64,000 nt of DNA from Rhizobium tumorigenes (GCF_003240565.2 NZ_CP117256.1:744001-808000); one strand, 5' to 3'; shown: positions 9,443 to 18,279, counted from the stretch's first letter. Program-made: numbers and translations. The notes: generated by a model not told the origin, from the sequence alone.

Positions 9443-9721
9443 TCATCCACCTCTGGGCGTAAAACCGACCCCGAAACCGAAGGCCCGACCGATCTTCTTC
9501 AATGTCTCCAGTGTGGGATTGGCAGTTCCTGCTTCCAGTTCTGCAATTTGGCGTCTGGAAAGCCCAAGTGCCTTGGCAAACTCCTCCTGCGTCATCCCGA
9601 ACCCTTTCCGGATGTCCGCCACGGCGCCGGGCAGCCGCAGATCTCCTGCTCGAGCACGTTTCGCCAGCGTTCGCCGGTTTTGCAGAACCTCCTCTTTCGT
9701 CGGCTTCTTCCATCGGGCCAT
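9443..9721 (-). CDS. XRE-family helix-turn-helix protein, probable antitoxin
   Basis: ATG at 9721 gives a 92-residue protein: a basic N-terminus (MARWKKPTKEEVLQNRRTLAKRA), then a Cro/CI helix-turn-helix at residues 45-80 (IRKGFGMTQEEFAKALGLSRRQIAELEAGTANPTLETLKKIGRAFG). The start is favoured because its ATG overlaps the TGA of an upstream short frame (TGATG), a typical toxin-antitoxin junction. Size and layout match HigA/HipB-like antitoxins. An in-frame extension upstream has no family resemblance. Confidence 0.8.
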   Translation of the reverse strand: MARWKKPTKEEVLQNRRTLAKRARAGDLRLPGAVADIRKGFGMTQEEFAKALGLSRRQIAELEAGTANPTLETLKKIGRAFGFGVGFTPRGG

Positions 9722-9935
9722 CAGTTGTCCTTTGCCATCGGTCGCACGCCGCAAGGACGCTGTCTGCGATCGCGATGCATCGCCCCATCGCATGGTCCAG
9801 AATGTCCGGCGGCGTTCCCATATCCTTCGCCATGGCCGGAGCCAGGTGCAGGTGTCTGGCAAACGCGCCAAGCCTGGCTGCCAGTGCTTTCTGCTCGACA
9901 GGATCAGGCATCGGTTTGCCGTCCAAGAGTGCCAT
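9721..9935 (-). pseudogene. short partner gene upstream of the XRE antitoxin, possibly frameshifted
   Basis: From ATG 9935 the frame reads MALLDGKPMPDPVEQKALAA, then AFARHLHLAPAMAKDMGTPPDILDHA to DSVLAACD, but it then continues antisense-fashion through the XRE gene. A different frame carries GVRPMAKDN and stops at 9721-9723, overlapping the XRE start by one base. A frameshift near 9745 would join the two into a protein of about 71 residues ending exactly at the antitoxin start. The family is not recognised. A role as the toxin half is inferred only from position. Confidence 0.4.
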
Positions 9936-9941
9936 AGTCAC

Positions 9942-10334
9942 GGCTTAATACCACCGGCCATCAAAGTGGGTTTCCAGCGTTAAGTACTTCAATTGACCTT
10001 TCAATGGTACAGATGATGCAACGTATTACGTTATTCAACCCCTTAAAGTGGGTTGAATAACTGCCACTGGTACCGCGAGCCATGGACACGCTCGCGTTCT
10101 CTTCTCACCCGATTGACCAGCGACCGGACGCGTAAACGCAATACCGCCAACGAGCAGCTTCAAGGACCGAGGGCACTCGCACTCCCAAGCCCTTGTCGGG
10201 GATGTACAGACCATCTGCGGCGGTCAGGGCATTGATCATCGACTGGCCGACGCCATAGACGCTGCGGTCCTCTTGAGCCGGGGCTTAACCTCAATATTTA
10301 AATTATATCGGCGGAGGTGCTTGACGCTGTTAAG
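9942..10334. other. gene-free stretch
   Basis: This lies between the XRE pair's promoter side and the 3' end of hipA. No gene was supported. A near-repeat CTTAAAGTGGGTTGAATAA sits around 10,040. Confidence 0.45.
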
Positions 10335-11597
10335 TTAAATGCTCAGGGCCACGAGTTTGGCACGGTCTGCGATCAAAGCCGCTACGCGATTTAACGACAC
10401 AGGATCTGCGGCAAGTGGGGACATATCTTCCAATAACCGGGGGATAGCGTCCCCTGTGGCATCCGTCAGTTCTTTCACCCGACGGCGCACTAAAGGTAAG
10501 CTGACACCTGTCTCCTTCGAGAAAGCCTGCCAGCCATCAGCGTCCATGTCAGCAAGCGTCGCGCGTTTGCCGATCCGCATAGCCAATTTCGGGGAACAAT
10601 CTGGATAGGCCACGGTGGAAAGCAGGTCGTACAGCGGAGCCATCCTAGGTCCAGAATGGTCATAGAGGATCGAGAAATTCTTACCGTGAGCATCCGCATT
10701 TCCGATGACGAGATTGAAAATCGCAGCGTCCAAAAGCTTAGCGATGTCCGTGCCCGGCCGCGCAGAGACCCAACGCAACAGCTCGAAGCAATCCTTGAAG
10801 GTCGGCCCCCCCTCGCTTGCATACTTTGTTTCAGGTGGCACACCCAGCGCTTGGCAGAAGTCTTCTTGATGGATGCGGAGAACCACACCGTCGCCATCGT
10901 GGTGGCGATCGTATCTGTTGACCAAAAGGAAAGGGCGACCATTCGCGGACCTCGGGTCGACGGGAGCAACGTCGAGCCCGATTGCGGCAGCAAGCCTCAT
11001 CGCAAAGGCTTCATTCTCGGTCGTCCCTGGAAAGCGCGCAATCGGTGGCTTCAAGATGTGCGTCGTCGCCTGGCCTGGTAAGGGAAGTGCGACTTGGCCA
11101 TCGATGAGAACAACTGGAGCTTTTGATTGGGCGCCCGCGAGCGATAGCCTCAAGCCTTCCTGGCCGGCCAAGAGCGGCCTCGTCGGAAGTGCGTCCAGTA
11201 TCCGGACGATTCCGGCCTCATCGAGAGCTGCTGATTGCCGATCGGCAATCAGGCCCCCTCCAATCGGTTCCTGGTCTTCGGGCAAAAGTTGAAGCGCGCC
11301 GGCGACGTCGCCGCCCAAGCGATCAAGAAGGGCGAAGTCGTTGGCAGGTGAAACACCCAACGCCTGCGCCGCAACCAGACGCTGGCTTTCCTCTGGCAGT
11401 AGGCCGCCGAAAAATGGGCGGCATTCACGGCGAGAGAAACGCTCTGGACGCTTCGGTAGGGAGACAGAAAGCGGAAGTGCCTTTTCGTCCTCAAGCCAAG
11501 CTTCGGCGTAGGCGAAGCCAATGTCGCCGTGCTGATCTTGGGTGAACTGTCCGACAATGCGACCATTCCACCAGACGTTAAGGACCCTTACCGTCAT
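10335..11597 (-). CDS. hipA: HipA-family Ser/Thr kinase toxin
   Basis: A 420-residue protein with the HipA layout: an N-terminal subdomain (VLNVWWNGRIVGQFTQDQHG, ALPLSVSLP, RPFFGGLLPE) and the kinase core. The core shows SLAGAQSKAPVV (P-loop-like segment), HILKPP (ATP lysine), NEAFAMRLAAAIGLDVAPV, NRYDR, HQEDFCQALG, FNLVIGNADAHGKNFSIL (catalytic Asp and Asn) and APLYDLLSTV (metal-binding Asp). HipA phosphorylates glutamyl-tRNA synthetase or related targets and drives growth arrest. All catalytic residues seen are intact. It overlaps hipB by 4 bases (ATGA) and should be co-transcribed from the operator-bearing promoter. Confidence 0.95.
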   Translation of the reverse strand: MTVRVLNVWWNGRIVGQFTQDQHGDIGFAYAEAWLEDEKALPLSVSLPKRPERFSRRECRPFFGGLLPEESQRLVAAQALGVSPANDFALLDRLGGDVAGALQLLPEDQEPIGGGLIADRQSAALDEAGIVRILDALPTRPLLAGQEGLRLSLAGAQSKAPVVLIDGQVALPLPGQATTHILKPPIARFPGTTENEAFAMRLAAAIGLDVAPVDPRSANGRPFLLVNRYDRHHDGDGVVLRIHQEDFCQALGVPPETKYASEGGPTFKDCFELLRWVSARPGTDIAKLLDAAIFNLVIGNADAHGKNFSILYDHSGPRMAPLYDLLSTVAYPDCSPKLAMRIGKRATLADMDADGWQAFSKETGVSLPLVRRRVKELTDATGDAIPRLLEDMSPLAADPVSLNRVAALIADRAKLVALSI

Positions 11598-11824
11598 TTT
11601 CTACGTTCACCTGGGGCTAGAATATCAATCGAACAACCGAGCGTTTGTAAAACCTGCAAGACCTTTCCGATCTGTGCTGTCGGTTTGCCGGCTTCGAGAT
11701 CGACGATAAACCGCAGGCCGACGCCAGAAACGCCAGCAAGCTCGTCCTGCCGCAAGTTTTGCGCCTTGCGTGTGCTGCGGACCAGGGCGCCGATCTCGGC
11801 TGGACTGCTAACTTGTTTTGCCAT
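11594..11824 (-). CDS. hipB: HipB-family XRE antitoxin and autorepressor
   Basis: ATG 11824 gives a 76-residue protein with one helix-turn-helix (AEIGALVRSTRKAQNLRQDELAGVSGVGLRFIVDLEAGKPTAQIGKVLQVLQTLG). It has a short C-terminal tail ending GERRK. HipB dimers neutralise HipA and bind palindromes in their own promoter. Three identical palindromes lie directly upstream, one covering the ribosome-binding region. A further upstream in-frame start (11851) falls inside the first operator and is less likely. Confidence 0.93.
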   Translation of the reverse strand: MAKQVSSPAEIGALVRSTRKAQNLRQDELAGVSGVGLRFIVDLEAGKPTAQIGKVLQVLQTLGCSIDILAPGERRK

Positions 11825-11829
11825 TTTAT

Positions 11830-11843
11830 TTCCCGATCGGGAA
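11830..11843. promoter_or_regulatory. hip operator O1
   Basis: This is a perfect palindrome TTCCCGATCGGGAA, six bases upstream of the hipB start codon. A bound repressor here would block the ribosome-binding or early transcribed region. Assignment as a HipB site is inference from identity with O2 and O3 and from position. Confidence 0.85.
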
Positions 11844-11878
11844 AATAGCAAGGAAATCGGCCTTTTGTCTACAGCATA

Positions 11879-11892
11879 TTCCCGATCGGGAA
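11879..11892. promoter_or_regulatory. hip operator O2
   Basis: The same perfect 14-base palindrome, starting 49 bases from O1. Confidence 0.85.
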
Positions 11893-11928
11893 ATTCCTTT
11901 CAAATTTGGCATAACCGTCCACCAGAAA

Positions 11929-11942
11929 TTCCCGATCGGGAA
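11929..11942. promoter_or_regulatory. hip operator O3
   Basis: The same perfect 14-base palindrome, starting 50 bases from O2. The regular spacing suggests repressor units bound on nearly the same DNA face, or looping. Confidence 0.83.
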
Positions 11943-12381
11943 TATTTCGATTTATAAACATAGTCAGCCGCCAGCCTAGTCGAAGCAAGGGGAGACCCTG
12001 AATGGGTGAATCATCGAGTTTCACATCATCGATGCGCGACGCCCGGATGAAACTTTCGCAATTCCCGTTCTTCAGTTGGAATGGAATTTGGAATGGCCCT
12101 ACGCTACATTTCACCCTAAAACCAATCAAGACGCTCTGTGTCCTCGCTCGCTTCGTTTTTCCGCCTCCATGCGCCATTCCCTGGACACGAGACGCCCGGG
12201 AAAGTAGAGGCGGAAAGGCGCAAAAAGGTGGAACGCCGACTTTTACTACGCCATCGAGTTTATAAAATGGGGTCTTCGTCCCACACGGCGGTTAAGCTGC
12301 TGAACCTCTTGGAATTCGGCAGGCCCTCCAATGTCTACCTAGGGTCGATCGTGACCCGCTCAAAACCTTGAGGAGAGGCGC
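11943..12381. other. intergenic stretch between hipBA and the reductase fusion
   Basis: No gene was supported. It contains the far upstream region of hipBA and the leader of the rightward reductase gene, with a GAGGAG-type ribosome-binding site (AGGAGAGGCG) just before GTG/ATG-proximal 12,382. Confidence 0.5.
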
Positions 12382-14046
12382 GTGACGACCGATTTCAGCT
12401 CCCGTGAATTCCAGATGCTTCCTGTCCTCACGCCTCTTCAGATGGAGACGGCGAAGCGTTTCTCCTTAGGCGAGCCAACACGGTTCGCGCCCGGCGAACA
12501 GGTTTTCTCGGTCGGTGACCACAACGTGCCCGCCTGGCTCGTCCTTGACGGCGCGATCGAGACGTTTCGCCATGACGGCCTGACACGGCGCGCGCAGTTC
12601 ACAACGCATCGCACCGGGCAGATGTCCGGCGAGGTCAGCCAGCTTTCCGGCCGTCCGATATTGGTGGATGGCAAGGCCGGCGCCGATGGGTGCACTGCTG
12701 TTGCCTTCGATGGACCGCATCTGCGTGCGCTGGTCATCGGGTCGGCCGACATCGGCGAATTGATCATGCGCGCCTTCATCCTGCGCCGCGTGGCGCTGAT
12801 AAGTGCCGGAGGCTCGGGGTCCGTGCTCGTCGGCACGCCCGGCCAACCGTCCCTGACAAGGCTCGAGGGATTTCTGTCGCGTGTGGCATTCCCCTATGTC
12901 ACGCTCGACGCCACCTTAGACACGGAAGGGCGCGCATTGGTCGAACGCTTGGGCATCCTTGCCTCGGAGCTACCGCTCATGGTCTGCCCCAATGGAACCG
13001 TCCTCAAAAACCCGACGGATGGCGACGCTGCCCTGTGTCTCGGCATCACGCCCGATCTCAAGGAAGATATGGTCTATGACGTGGCGATTGTCGGCGCCGG
13101 CCCCGCGGGTCTTGCTGCGTCCGTCTACGCCGCATCGGAAGGCCTGAGCGTCATCGTCCTTGACGAACGGGCTGCGGGTGGCCAGGCGGGCGCGTCGGCA
13201 AGGATCGAGAACTATCTGGGGTTCCCGACCGGTATCTCAGGCTTCGCCCTCGCCGGGCGCGCCTTCAATCAGGCCCTCAAATTCGGCGTCGAGATTGCCT
13301 TTCCGCTGCAAGTGGCCGACTTGATTCCGAAATCGGGTCCGGGCGCGCTCCATGCCCTGACATTGACGGACGGCCGTACCGTTGCTGCCCGAACCATCGT
13401 CATTGCATCCGGTGCGCGCTATCGTCGTCCGGACATCGCCGGCATCGACAGCTTTGAGGGCGCCGGCATCTCTTACTGGGCGTCCGCCATCGAAGCGCGG
13501 CTATGCGCCGGCGAGGAAATCGCGCTCATTGGCGGAGGGAACTCCGCAGGCCAGGCGGTTGTCTTCCTTGCGCCACAGGTCAAGAAGCTGTGCCTGATCG
13601 TCAGGCGGAAGCTCGAAGAGACCATGTCAAGCTATCTCATAGACCGGATCGCCGCCCTGCCGAACGTCGAGATCCATACGACGTGCGAGGTGGTTGGGCT
13701 CGAAGCCGATAGCGAGCGTCTCCTATGCGGGGCAATCCTGAAAGACAGGCAGACCGCTCGTGAGCGTCGAATACCCATGCGGCACATGTTCCTCTTCATC
13801 GGAGCGGATCCGAACGCGGCGTGGGTCCGCAACCACGTCGAGACAGATGAACACGGCTTCATCTGCACCGGCAGGTTTTCTGATGCCGCCGGCGGGCGGC
13901 CGGCATTCCCGCTGGAGACGAGCCTGCCCAACGTCTTTGCAATAGGAGACGTGAGAGCCGGATCCACCAAACGGGTTGCCGCCGCCGTGGGAGAAGGCGC
14001 GGCTGTCGTTGCCCAGATACACGCCGCCCTGGCCGCGATGATGTAA
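12382..14046 (+). CDS. cNMP-binding domain fused to a thioredoxin-reductase-like flavoprotein
   Basis: A 554-residue protein beginning GTG 12382 after AGGAGAGG. Residues about 15-140 look like a cyclic-nucleotide-binding beta-roll (PLQMETAKRFSLGEPTRFAPGEQVFSVGD...PAWLVLDG). Residues about 145-225 form a thioredoxin-like spacer. From about 233 an FAD/NAD-binding reductase follows: VAIVGAGPAGLAASVYAASEGL, GGQAGASARIENYLGFPTGISG, then a second Rossmann site IALIGGGNSAGQA and the C-terminal NVFAIGDVRAGSTKRVAAAVGEG. Where thioredoxin reductases have the redox CxxC, this protein reads ISYWASAIEARLC, so the disulfide is missing. It is probably an oxidoreductase or sensor that does not reduce thioredoxin. 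A decayed fragment of a second copy lies near 17,020. Confidence 0.88.
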   Translation: MTTDFSSREFQMLPVLTPLQMETAKRFSLGEPTRFAPGEQVFSVGDHNVPAWLVLDGAIETFRHDGLTRRAQFTTHRTGQMSGEVSQLSGRPILVDGKAGADGCTAVAFDGPHLRALVIGSADIGELIMRAFILRRVALISAGGSGSVLVGTPGQPSLTRLEGFLSRVAFPYVTLDATLDTEGRALVERLGILASELPLMVCPNGTVLKNPTDGDAALCLGITPDLKEDMVYDVAIVGAGPAGLAASVYAASEGLSVIVLDERAAGGQAGASARIENYLGFPTGISGFALAGRAFNQALKFGVEIAFPLQVADLIPKSGPGALHALTLTDGRTVAARTIVIASGARYRRPDIAGIDSFEGAGISYWASAIEARLCAGEEIALIGGGNSAGQAVVFLAPQVKKLCLIVRRKLEETMSSYLIDRIAALPNVEIHTTCEVVGLEADSERLLCGAILKDRQTARERRIPMRHMFLFIGADPNAAWVRNHVETDEHGFICTGRFSDAAGGRPAFPLETSLPNVFAIGDVRAGSTKRVAAAVGEGAAVVAQIHAALAAMM

Positions 14047-14247
14047 GAAGCCTCGATCGTTCCTCTGATGGCCGTCATCGTCGGCGCCGGTGCGAGGACA
14101 GACGGCGTCATGGATGCCTCAGATCGGTGGGTCGGCATCCTGTTGTCCTGGCGTCTCCCCACACTGGACCCCCCAGCGTATGCAACAGGCGGCATCGGCT
14201 ATAGCCAGACGGGTTTCAAGCAAGCCGGCTTTGCCTATCAATCCGCG

Positions 14248-14478
14248 ATGGATATAGACGAAGATAAAATTGACGACGCGGTCTTGGCGCTGCTGTGGCT
14301 GACGCTCCATGAGGGTCGTGCCTGGAAGGGTTTTGACTGGGGCACGATGGATCGGCTGTTCAAGAAAGGGATGATCGGGGACCCGGTCAACAAGGCGAAG
14401 TCAGTGATCTTGACGGATGAGGGCGTGGAGCGCTCAAAGGAGCTGTTTCAAACGCTGTTTACGCCGCCTCCGCGATAG
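14248..14478 (+). CDS. small conserved protein, DUF6429-like
   Basis: ATG 14248 gives a 76-residue protein (MDIDEDKIDDAVLALLWLTL...GFDWGTMDRLFKKGMIGDPV...KSVILTDEGVERSKELFQTLF). I recognise it as a DUF6429-type protein; family members start at the equivalent MxIDEDxIDDA. A longer open frame from 14068 adds a non-conserved N-terminus and was not used. Its function is unknown. Such genes are common in accessory regions of rhizobia. Confidence 0.8.
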   Translation: MDIDEDKIDDAVLALLWLTLHEGRAWKGFDWGTMDRLFKKGMIGDPVNKAKSVILTDEGVERSKELFQTLFTPPPR

Positions 14479-15123
14479 CGGATCCTTCCCCCTTCCCCCT
14501 TCCAGCGCCAGGGTATGAGCTCGTCGATCCGGCTGGTGGGATGGTCGGCGAGGCGAGCAAGCTCATCTGAACGCCAGGGCTGCGGATCGACAGGGTTCAT
14601 CGTCGCCCTGGCAGTCAATCTGGACATGAGACCTGCCCGCTGACCGGCGCAATCAGAAGCGGCGAGCCATGCCTTTAGTCTCGATGCGACACCGCGCAGC
14701 GCGCGCTAAGCAGCGGCGTTCCCTGAGCGATACGGCCATCGTCAGGACACGTAGAAGGATGATCGCCGAATGGCACCGGAGCCTTGCGTGGGGCGACGCC
14801 GTTTCGAGCGGCTGTCTTGCACCTGCGTCGAGGCGCACTCCTCCCCCCCGCTACCAGTTGACGACCGAGGACGTGGAATGGCGCACGGACCGGGTCGCCG
14901 TAGCCCAGAAGATCGTTGGACGCTTATGTCGAGAGCGCTTGGACTGAGCAGGTGGGTCGTAGACGAGTGACATCTCCCAACAGCGTTGCACCGGACCGGT
15001 TCGAATGGTGAGATTCCAGGCTCGGTTACTGTCTGCTTCCTATGGGTCGTCAACATGCCTACTTTGCGAGCGATCCGGCCACCTATAATGTGCCGTGACG
15101 TTGATAACTGACCGGAGTTTGAA
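14479..15123. other. gene-free stretch
   Basis: No supported gene. A CCCCCTTCCCCCTTCC direct repeat lies just after the DUF6429-like gene, and TATAATG occurs at about 15,084 upstream of the next gene. Confidence 0.45.
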
Positions 15124-15612
15124 ATGAAGCGCTTTCTCATTGCCGCTGCCATCATGGGCCTGGCACACACAGCATCAGCACAGGAGGCCGTCGTTGGTGC
15201 CGTTCATCCGGACGCGCTGTTTACAAGCAGCGACCCGAAATTGAACACCAACAAACAGGCTGCCTACAACATTGTGAAGGTGCTGCTCGAGGCCAATCAT
15301 TGGGAGTTGGCGGACAAATACCTGACCGCGCGCTACCTCCAGCACAATCCGAACGCCGTCTCCGGCCGCCAGGGCGTCATCGACTACTTCACCAAAGTCC
15401 TCAACAAGCAGCCGTCTGCCATTCCCGACCAGATGCAAACGAAGATCGTCTCGGTCGTCGCCGAAGGCGATATCGTCACCGTCAGCTATCCCAGGGAGGT
15501 GAAGGATGCAAAGGACCCTTCGAAGTCTTACACCACGACCTGGTTCGACAGCTGGCGGTTCGTGGACGGCAAGGCCGATGAGCATTGGGATCCGGCAACG
15601 AAACCCAACTGA
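15124..15612 (+). CDS. secreted SnoaL-like (NTF2-fold) protein
   Basis: This 162-residue protein has a clear Sec signal peptide (MKRFLIAAAIMGLAHTASAQ, cut expected after AQ). It then has a SnoaL/NTF2-like fold pattern: AAYNIVKVLLEANHWELADKYLTARYLQHNPNAVSGRQGVIDYFTKVL, IVSVVAEGDIVTVSY, and TTWFDSWRFVDGKADEHWDPA. Relatives are annotated as nuclear-transport-factor-2-family or predicted SnoaL-like aldol-condensation-type proteins; the substrate is unknown. The start is fixed by the signal peptide and a GGAG-type site upstream (ACCGGAGTTTGAA). Confidence 0.88.
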   Translation: MKRFLIAAAIMGLAHTASAQEAVVGAVHPDALFTSSDPKLNTNKQAAYNIVKVLLEANHWELADKYLTARYLQHNPNAVSGRQGVIDYFTKVLNKQPSAIPDQMQTKIVSVVAEGDIVTVSYPREVKDAKDPSKSYTTTWFDSWRFVDGKADEHWDPATKPN

Positions 15613-15795
15613 GGCACGCCGCCCGTCTGATTTCGAGCGAGACACTGAGGGGGCCCGCCCTGATCTGGTCGAGATGTCCCGATATCGTTTATGAATTAAA
15701 ACGCCGACGTGAGATCGCGTGGCCCGGCCATAGCGACCGGCCTCAGAATCCGGGGTCTGCCATCGAAATGGGGTGCCGATCGTAAGGAAAAGCAC

Positions 15796-16806
15796 GTGCG
15801 GATTTTTCTCGCTTTGGTTCTGCTTGCCACATCCGCAGGCAACATGGCCGCCGGTCAGGCCGGACAAGCCGAACAACTGGTCCAGCAGCTGGGGCGAGGC
15901 ATCAATGTCCTTGGCTACGACCCCATCTGGAAAGACCCGAGCAAGGCGCATTTCCAGCCAGGCGACGACCAGATGCTCCACGCTAGCGGCTTCCAGCACA
16001 TCCGGGTCAACCTCCAAGCCTTCTCACACATGGATGCTGCGGACAAACTCGATCCGAAATGGCTCGAGACGCTCGACTCCGTTATCGAGCAGGCGACCGA
16101 GGCTGGCCTGCTGATCATTCTGGATGAGCATGATTTCCAATTCTGCGGCAGAGATGCCGACGAATGTCGCACCAAGCTGCTTGCGTTTTGGCGGCAGATA
16201 GCGCCTCGCTACCGGAATGCTCCGGCGTCCGTCCTCTTCGAGATTCTGAGCGAGCCCAACAGGGCGATGACACCGGACCTCTGGAACGGACTGCTTTCGG
16301 AGACGCTCGCACTCATCCGGCAGACGAACCCGACGCGCGGCGTGGTGATTGGACCGGCCAATTCAAACAATTTCCATTCGCTGGACGCGCTGTTCCTGCC
16401 GACCACCGATCGAAACATCATCGTGACCGTCCACTACTAAGACCCTTTCCCCTTCACGCACCAGGGCGCGACATGGACCGTTCCGAGCCTTGAGCGGCTG
16501 ATCGGTGTGCCATGGGGTACCGACGCCGATCACCAGACGATAGTGCGGAATTTTTCGACCATCGCTGCCTGGTCGAAAGCCCATGATCGTCCCATCCTCC
16601 TTGGCGAATTCGGCAGCTACGACAAGGCCGATATGGCGGCCAGGGTTGCCTGGACCTCGGCTGTTGCTCGGACAGCGGAACGCGAGCACTTCGCATGGTC
16701 GTATTGGCAGTTCGAGAGCAGTTTCAGCGCCTACGATATCGCCGATCGGCACTGGATAGAGCCAATCTATGACGCTCTCATACCAAAGACGACGATACGC
16801 CCATGA
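15796..16806 (+). pseudogene. GH5 cellulase-like secreted glycosidase with an in-frame stop
   Basis: GTG 15796 follows AAGGAA at good spacing and opens a signal peptide (RIFLALVLLATSAGNMAAG). The protein then reads LGRGINVLGYDPIW, GFQHIRVNLQAF, IILDEHDFQFCG, ASVLFEILSEPNR (general acid Glu) and NIIVTVHY. There a TAA at 16438-16440 replaces what should be a Tyr codon. The same frame continues with DPFPFTHQGATW, then RPILLGEFGSYDKA (nucleophile Glu) and FAWSYWQFESSFSAYD to a stop at 16804-16806. Without the stop it would be a normal 336-residue GH5 endoglucanase. The nucleophile lies beyond the stop, so the truncated product would be inactive. Confidence 0.85.
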
Positions 16807-17019
16807 CAAGTCGCTGTCATCGCCGTTCGGCCGGAACGGATCGCCACAGCGGCGGCAGCGCCAGTTCGTAATCAGGCCAGGATATTGACCGCTCGGGCCA
16901 CACCGAGCGCCAGTGTCAGCAGCGAGGCCGCTGCTTGAGCCATCGTCAAAAGCCTGTCCCTTGGTGATATGGCATTGTGTCGGTGAGCGAAAACGCTGTT
17001 GCGGATGCGTCGGCACGGA

Positions 17020-17160
17020 TCGCAACTATCAGGGTTTCCAACCGGGCTATCGGCCTTCCCTCGCCGGACGCGCCTTCCATCAGGCCTTCAAATTCGGCGT
17101 CGAAATTGCTTTTCGCCTGCCAGTGGCCGAATTGGTTGTGAAATCGGGTCGCCATTACGC
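17020..17160 (+). pseudogene. fragment of a second copy of the reductase fusion
   Basis: One frame here reads NYQGFQPGYRPSLAGRAFHQ, then [22 protein letters not shown]. The gene at 12,382-14,046 reads NYLGFPTGISGFALAGRAFN and then [23 protein letters not shown]. Only about 45 codons from the middle of the flavin domain remain recognisable. It is on the same strand, 4 kb downstream of the intact gene. Confidence 0.8.
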
Positions 17161-17561
17161 GTGGTTCCGCCACCTGTGAGGATGATCGAATTGTGGCCGG
17201 CCAGCTGAAGCCGCCGTAGCCTCATGATCGGAAGGAGATGAGCGACATGTAGACTGTCAAGTCGCATCGAAACCCACATAGGCGGGAACAATGCCTGACT
17301 CGAAGGCAGCGTGAGCCAGCAAGGTCAGTCGCTTGGTTGACGCAGCCCCTTGGCCGGCAAGATGCAACGGATATGCCAGCATACCTAACCGATTGGCCGG
17401 ATCGACGAGATCGAAGCGGCCCAGATGCTGATTTTGGATCGCAGAAAGCGATGATGGCGCAAAAGAAGCGAAAATCGCAGCTGTCACCACCATTCGCTTC
17501 ATGTTTCCGTCACCCCGAAAGCGCGCGCCGTGGAATCGAACCCCGCCGCAAACTGTTGTTC
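17161..17561. other. gene-free stretch
   Basis: No supported gene. The frame upstream of the TumE-like gene is open but unlike any family. Confidence 0.45.
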
Positions 17562-17876
17562 TTGACAACAACAAAAAGCATTGCAATCAATAACGACCTG
17601 AATGCCGTGCTTGAGAAAGCAAGGACCGTCGTCAATGACAAGGCCTTTTTCGAGGTCGTTCTCTGGCGATTGCCAGCGCCGGTCCTCGGAAGCATCGACC
17701 CGTTCAAATACCGGCTGGCGCTTGTCGTGGAGGGAGAGTGCGTCCTTCGATACGACAATGAGCGTGGGAAAGGCGATCATCGCCACATCGGCGGACTTGA
17801 GGAAAAGATAGAGTTCACAGATCTGGAAACGCTGTTCGATGCCTTTCAGGCGGACATGGAAAGGATACTGGCATGA
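17562..17876 (+). CDS. tumE: toxin of the TumE (DUF6516) family
   Basis: The conserved part reads KARTVVNDKAFFEVVLWRLP, PVLGSIDPFKYRLALVVEGE, and CVLRYDNERGKGDHRH with a downstream GGLEEKIEFTD. This is the typical TumE/DUF6516 pattern, including the RYDNxxGKGDHRH signature. I chose TTG 17562 (104 residues) because it gives the usual family length; GTG 17607 is an alternative and a longer open frame reaches 17337. The stop overlaps the start of the next gene by 4 bases (ATGA), so translation is coupled. TumE is reported as the toxin half of TumE-TumA systems; its exact mechanism cannot be read here. Confidence 0.8.
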   Translation: MTTTKSIAINNDLNAVLEKARTVVNDKAFFEVVLWRLPAPVLGSIDPFKYRLALVVEGECVLRYDNERGKGDHRHIGGLEEKIEFTDLETLFDAFQADMERILA

Positions 17877-18232
17877 GGACTTTGATTGTCAGGCTCGGCA
17901 CGATGTCCGATGCCAAGGCCCGATTTGTCAACGCGGGACGCAAGGCGCTGGAGGGCTCGGCTGAACCTGTCACGCCCTCGATCAATTTTGCCAGTTACGA
18001 TGACATGCACCGGGTTCTTGCCCCGTCGCGGCTGGCGATCGCAAAAGCGCTGGCAGGACAAGGACCGCTGGCGATCCGGGAGGTCGCCCGCCGTGTCGGC
18101 CGCGATGTGCAAGCCGTCCACAAGGATGTGACGACACTCGTGAGCGCCGGCGTCATCGATCGCGCGGGGGCCGGCGTAGAATTTCCCTATGACCGGATTC
18201 ATTTCGAGTTCGACGTGCAGGCGGCTGCCTGA
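17873..18232 (+). CDS. tumA: TumA-like helix-turn-helix antitoxin
   Basis: A 119-residue protein with a C-terminal winged-helix DNA-binding domain (MHRVLAPSRLAIAKALAGQG...IREVARRVGRDVQAVHKDVTTLVSAGVIDRAG...VEFPYDRIHFEF). This is the HVO_A0114-like type found next to TumE toxins. It overlaps the toxin gene by 4 bases. Toxin-first order fits this family. It probably represses the operon through its winged helix; no operator was located. Confidence 0.82.
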   Translation: MRTLIVRLGTMSDAKARFVNAGRKALEGSAEPVTPSINFASYDDMHRVLAPSRLAIAKALAGQGPLAIREVARRVGRDVQAVHKDVTTLVSAGVIDRAGAGVEFPYDRIHFEFDVQAAA

Positions 18233-18279
18233 TCCAGCCGCCATCTTGAGCAGGCGCCTGGGCATCGAACACCGGTGGG

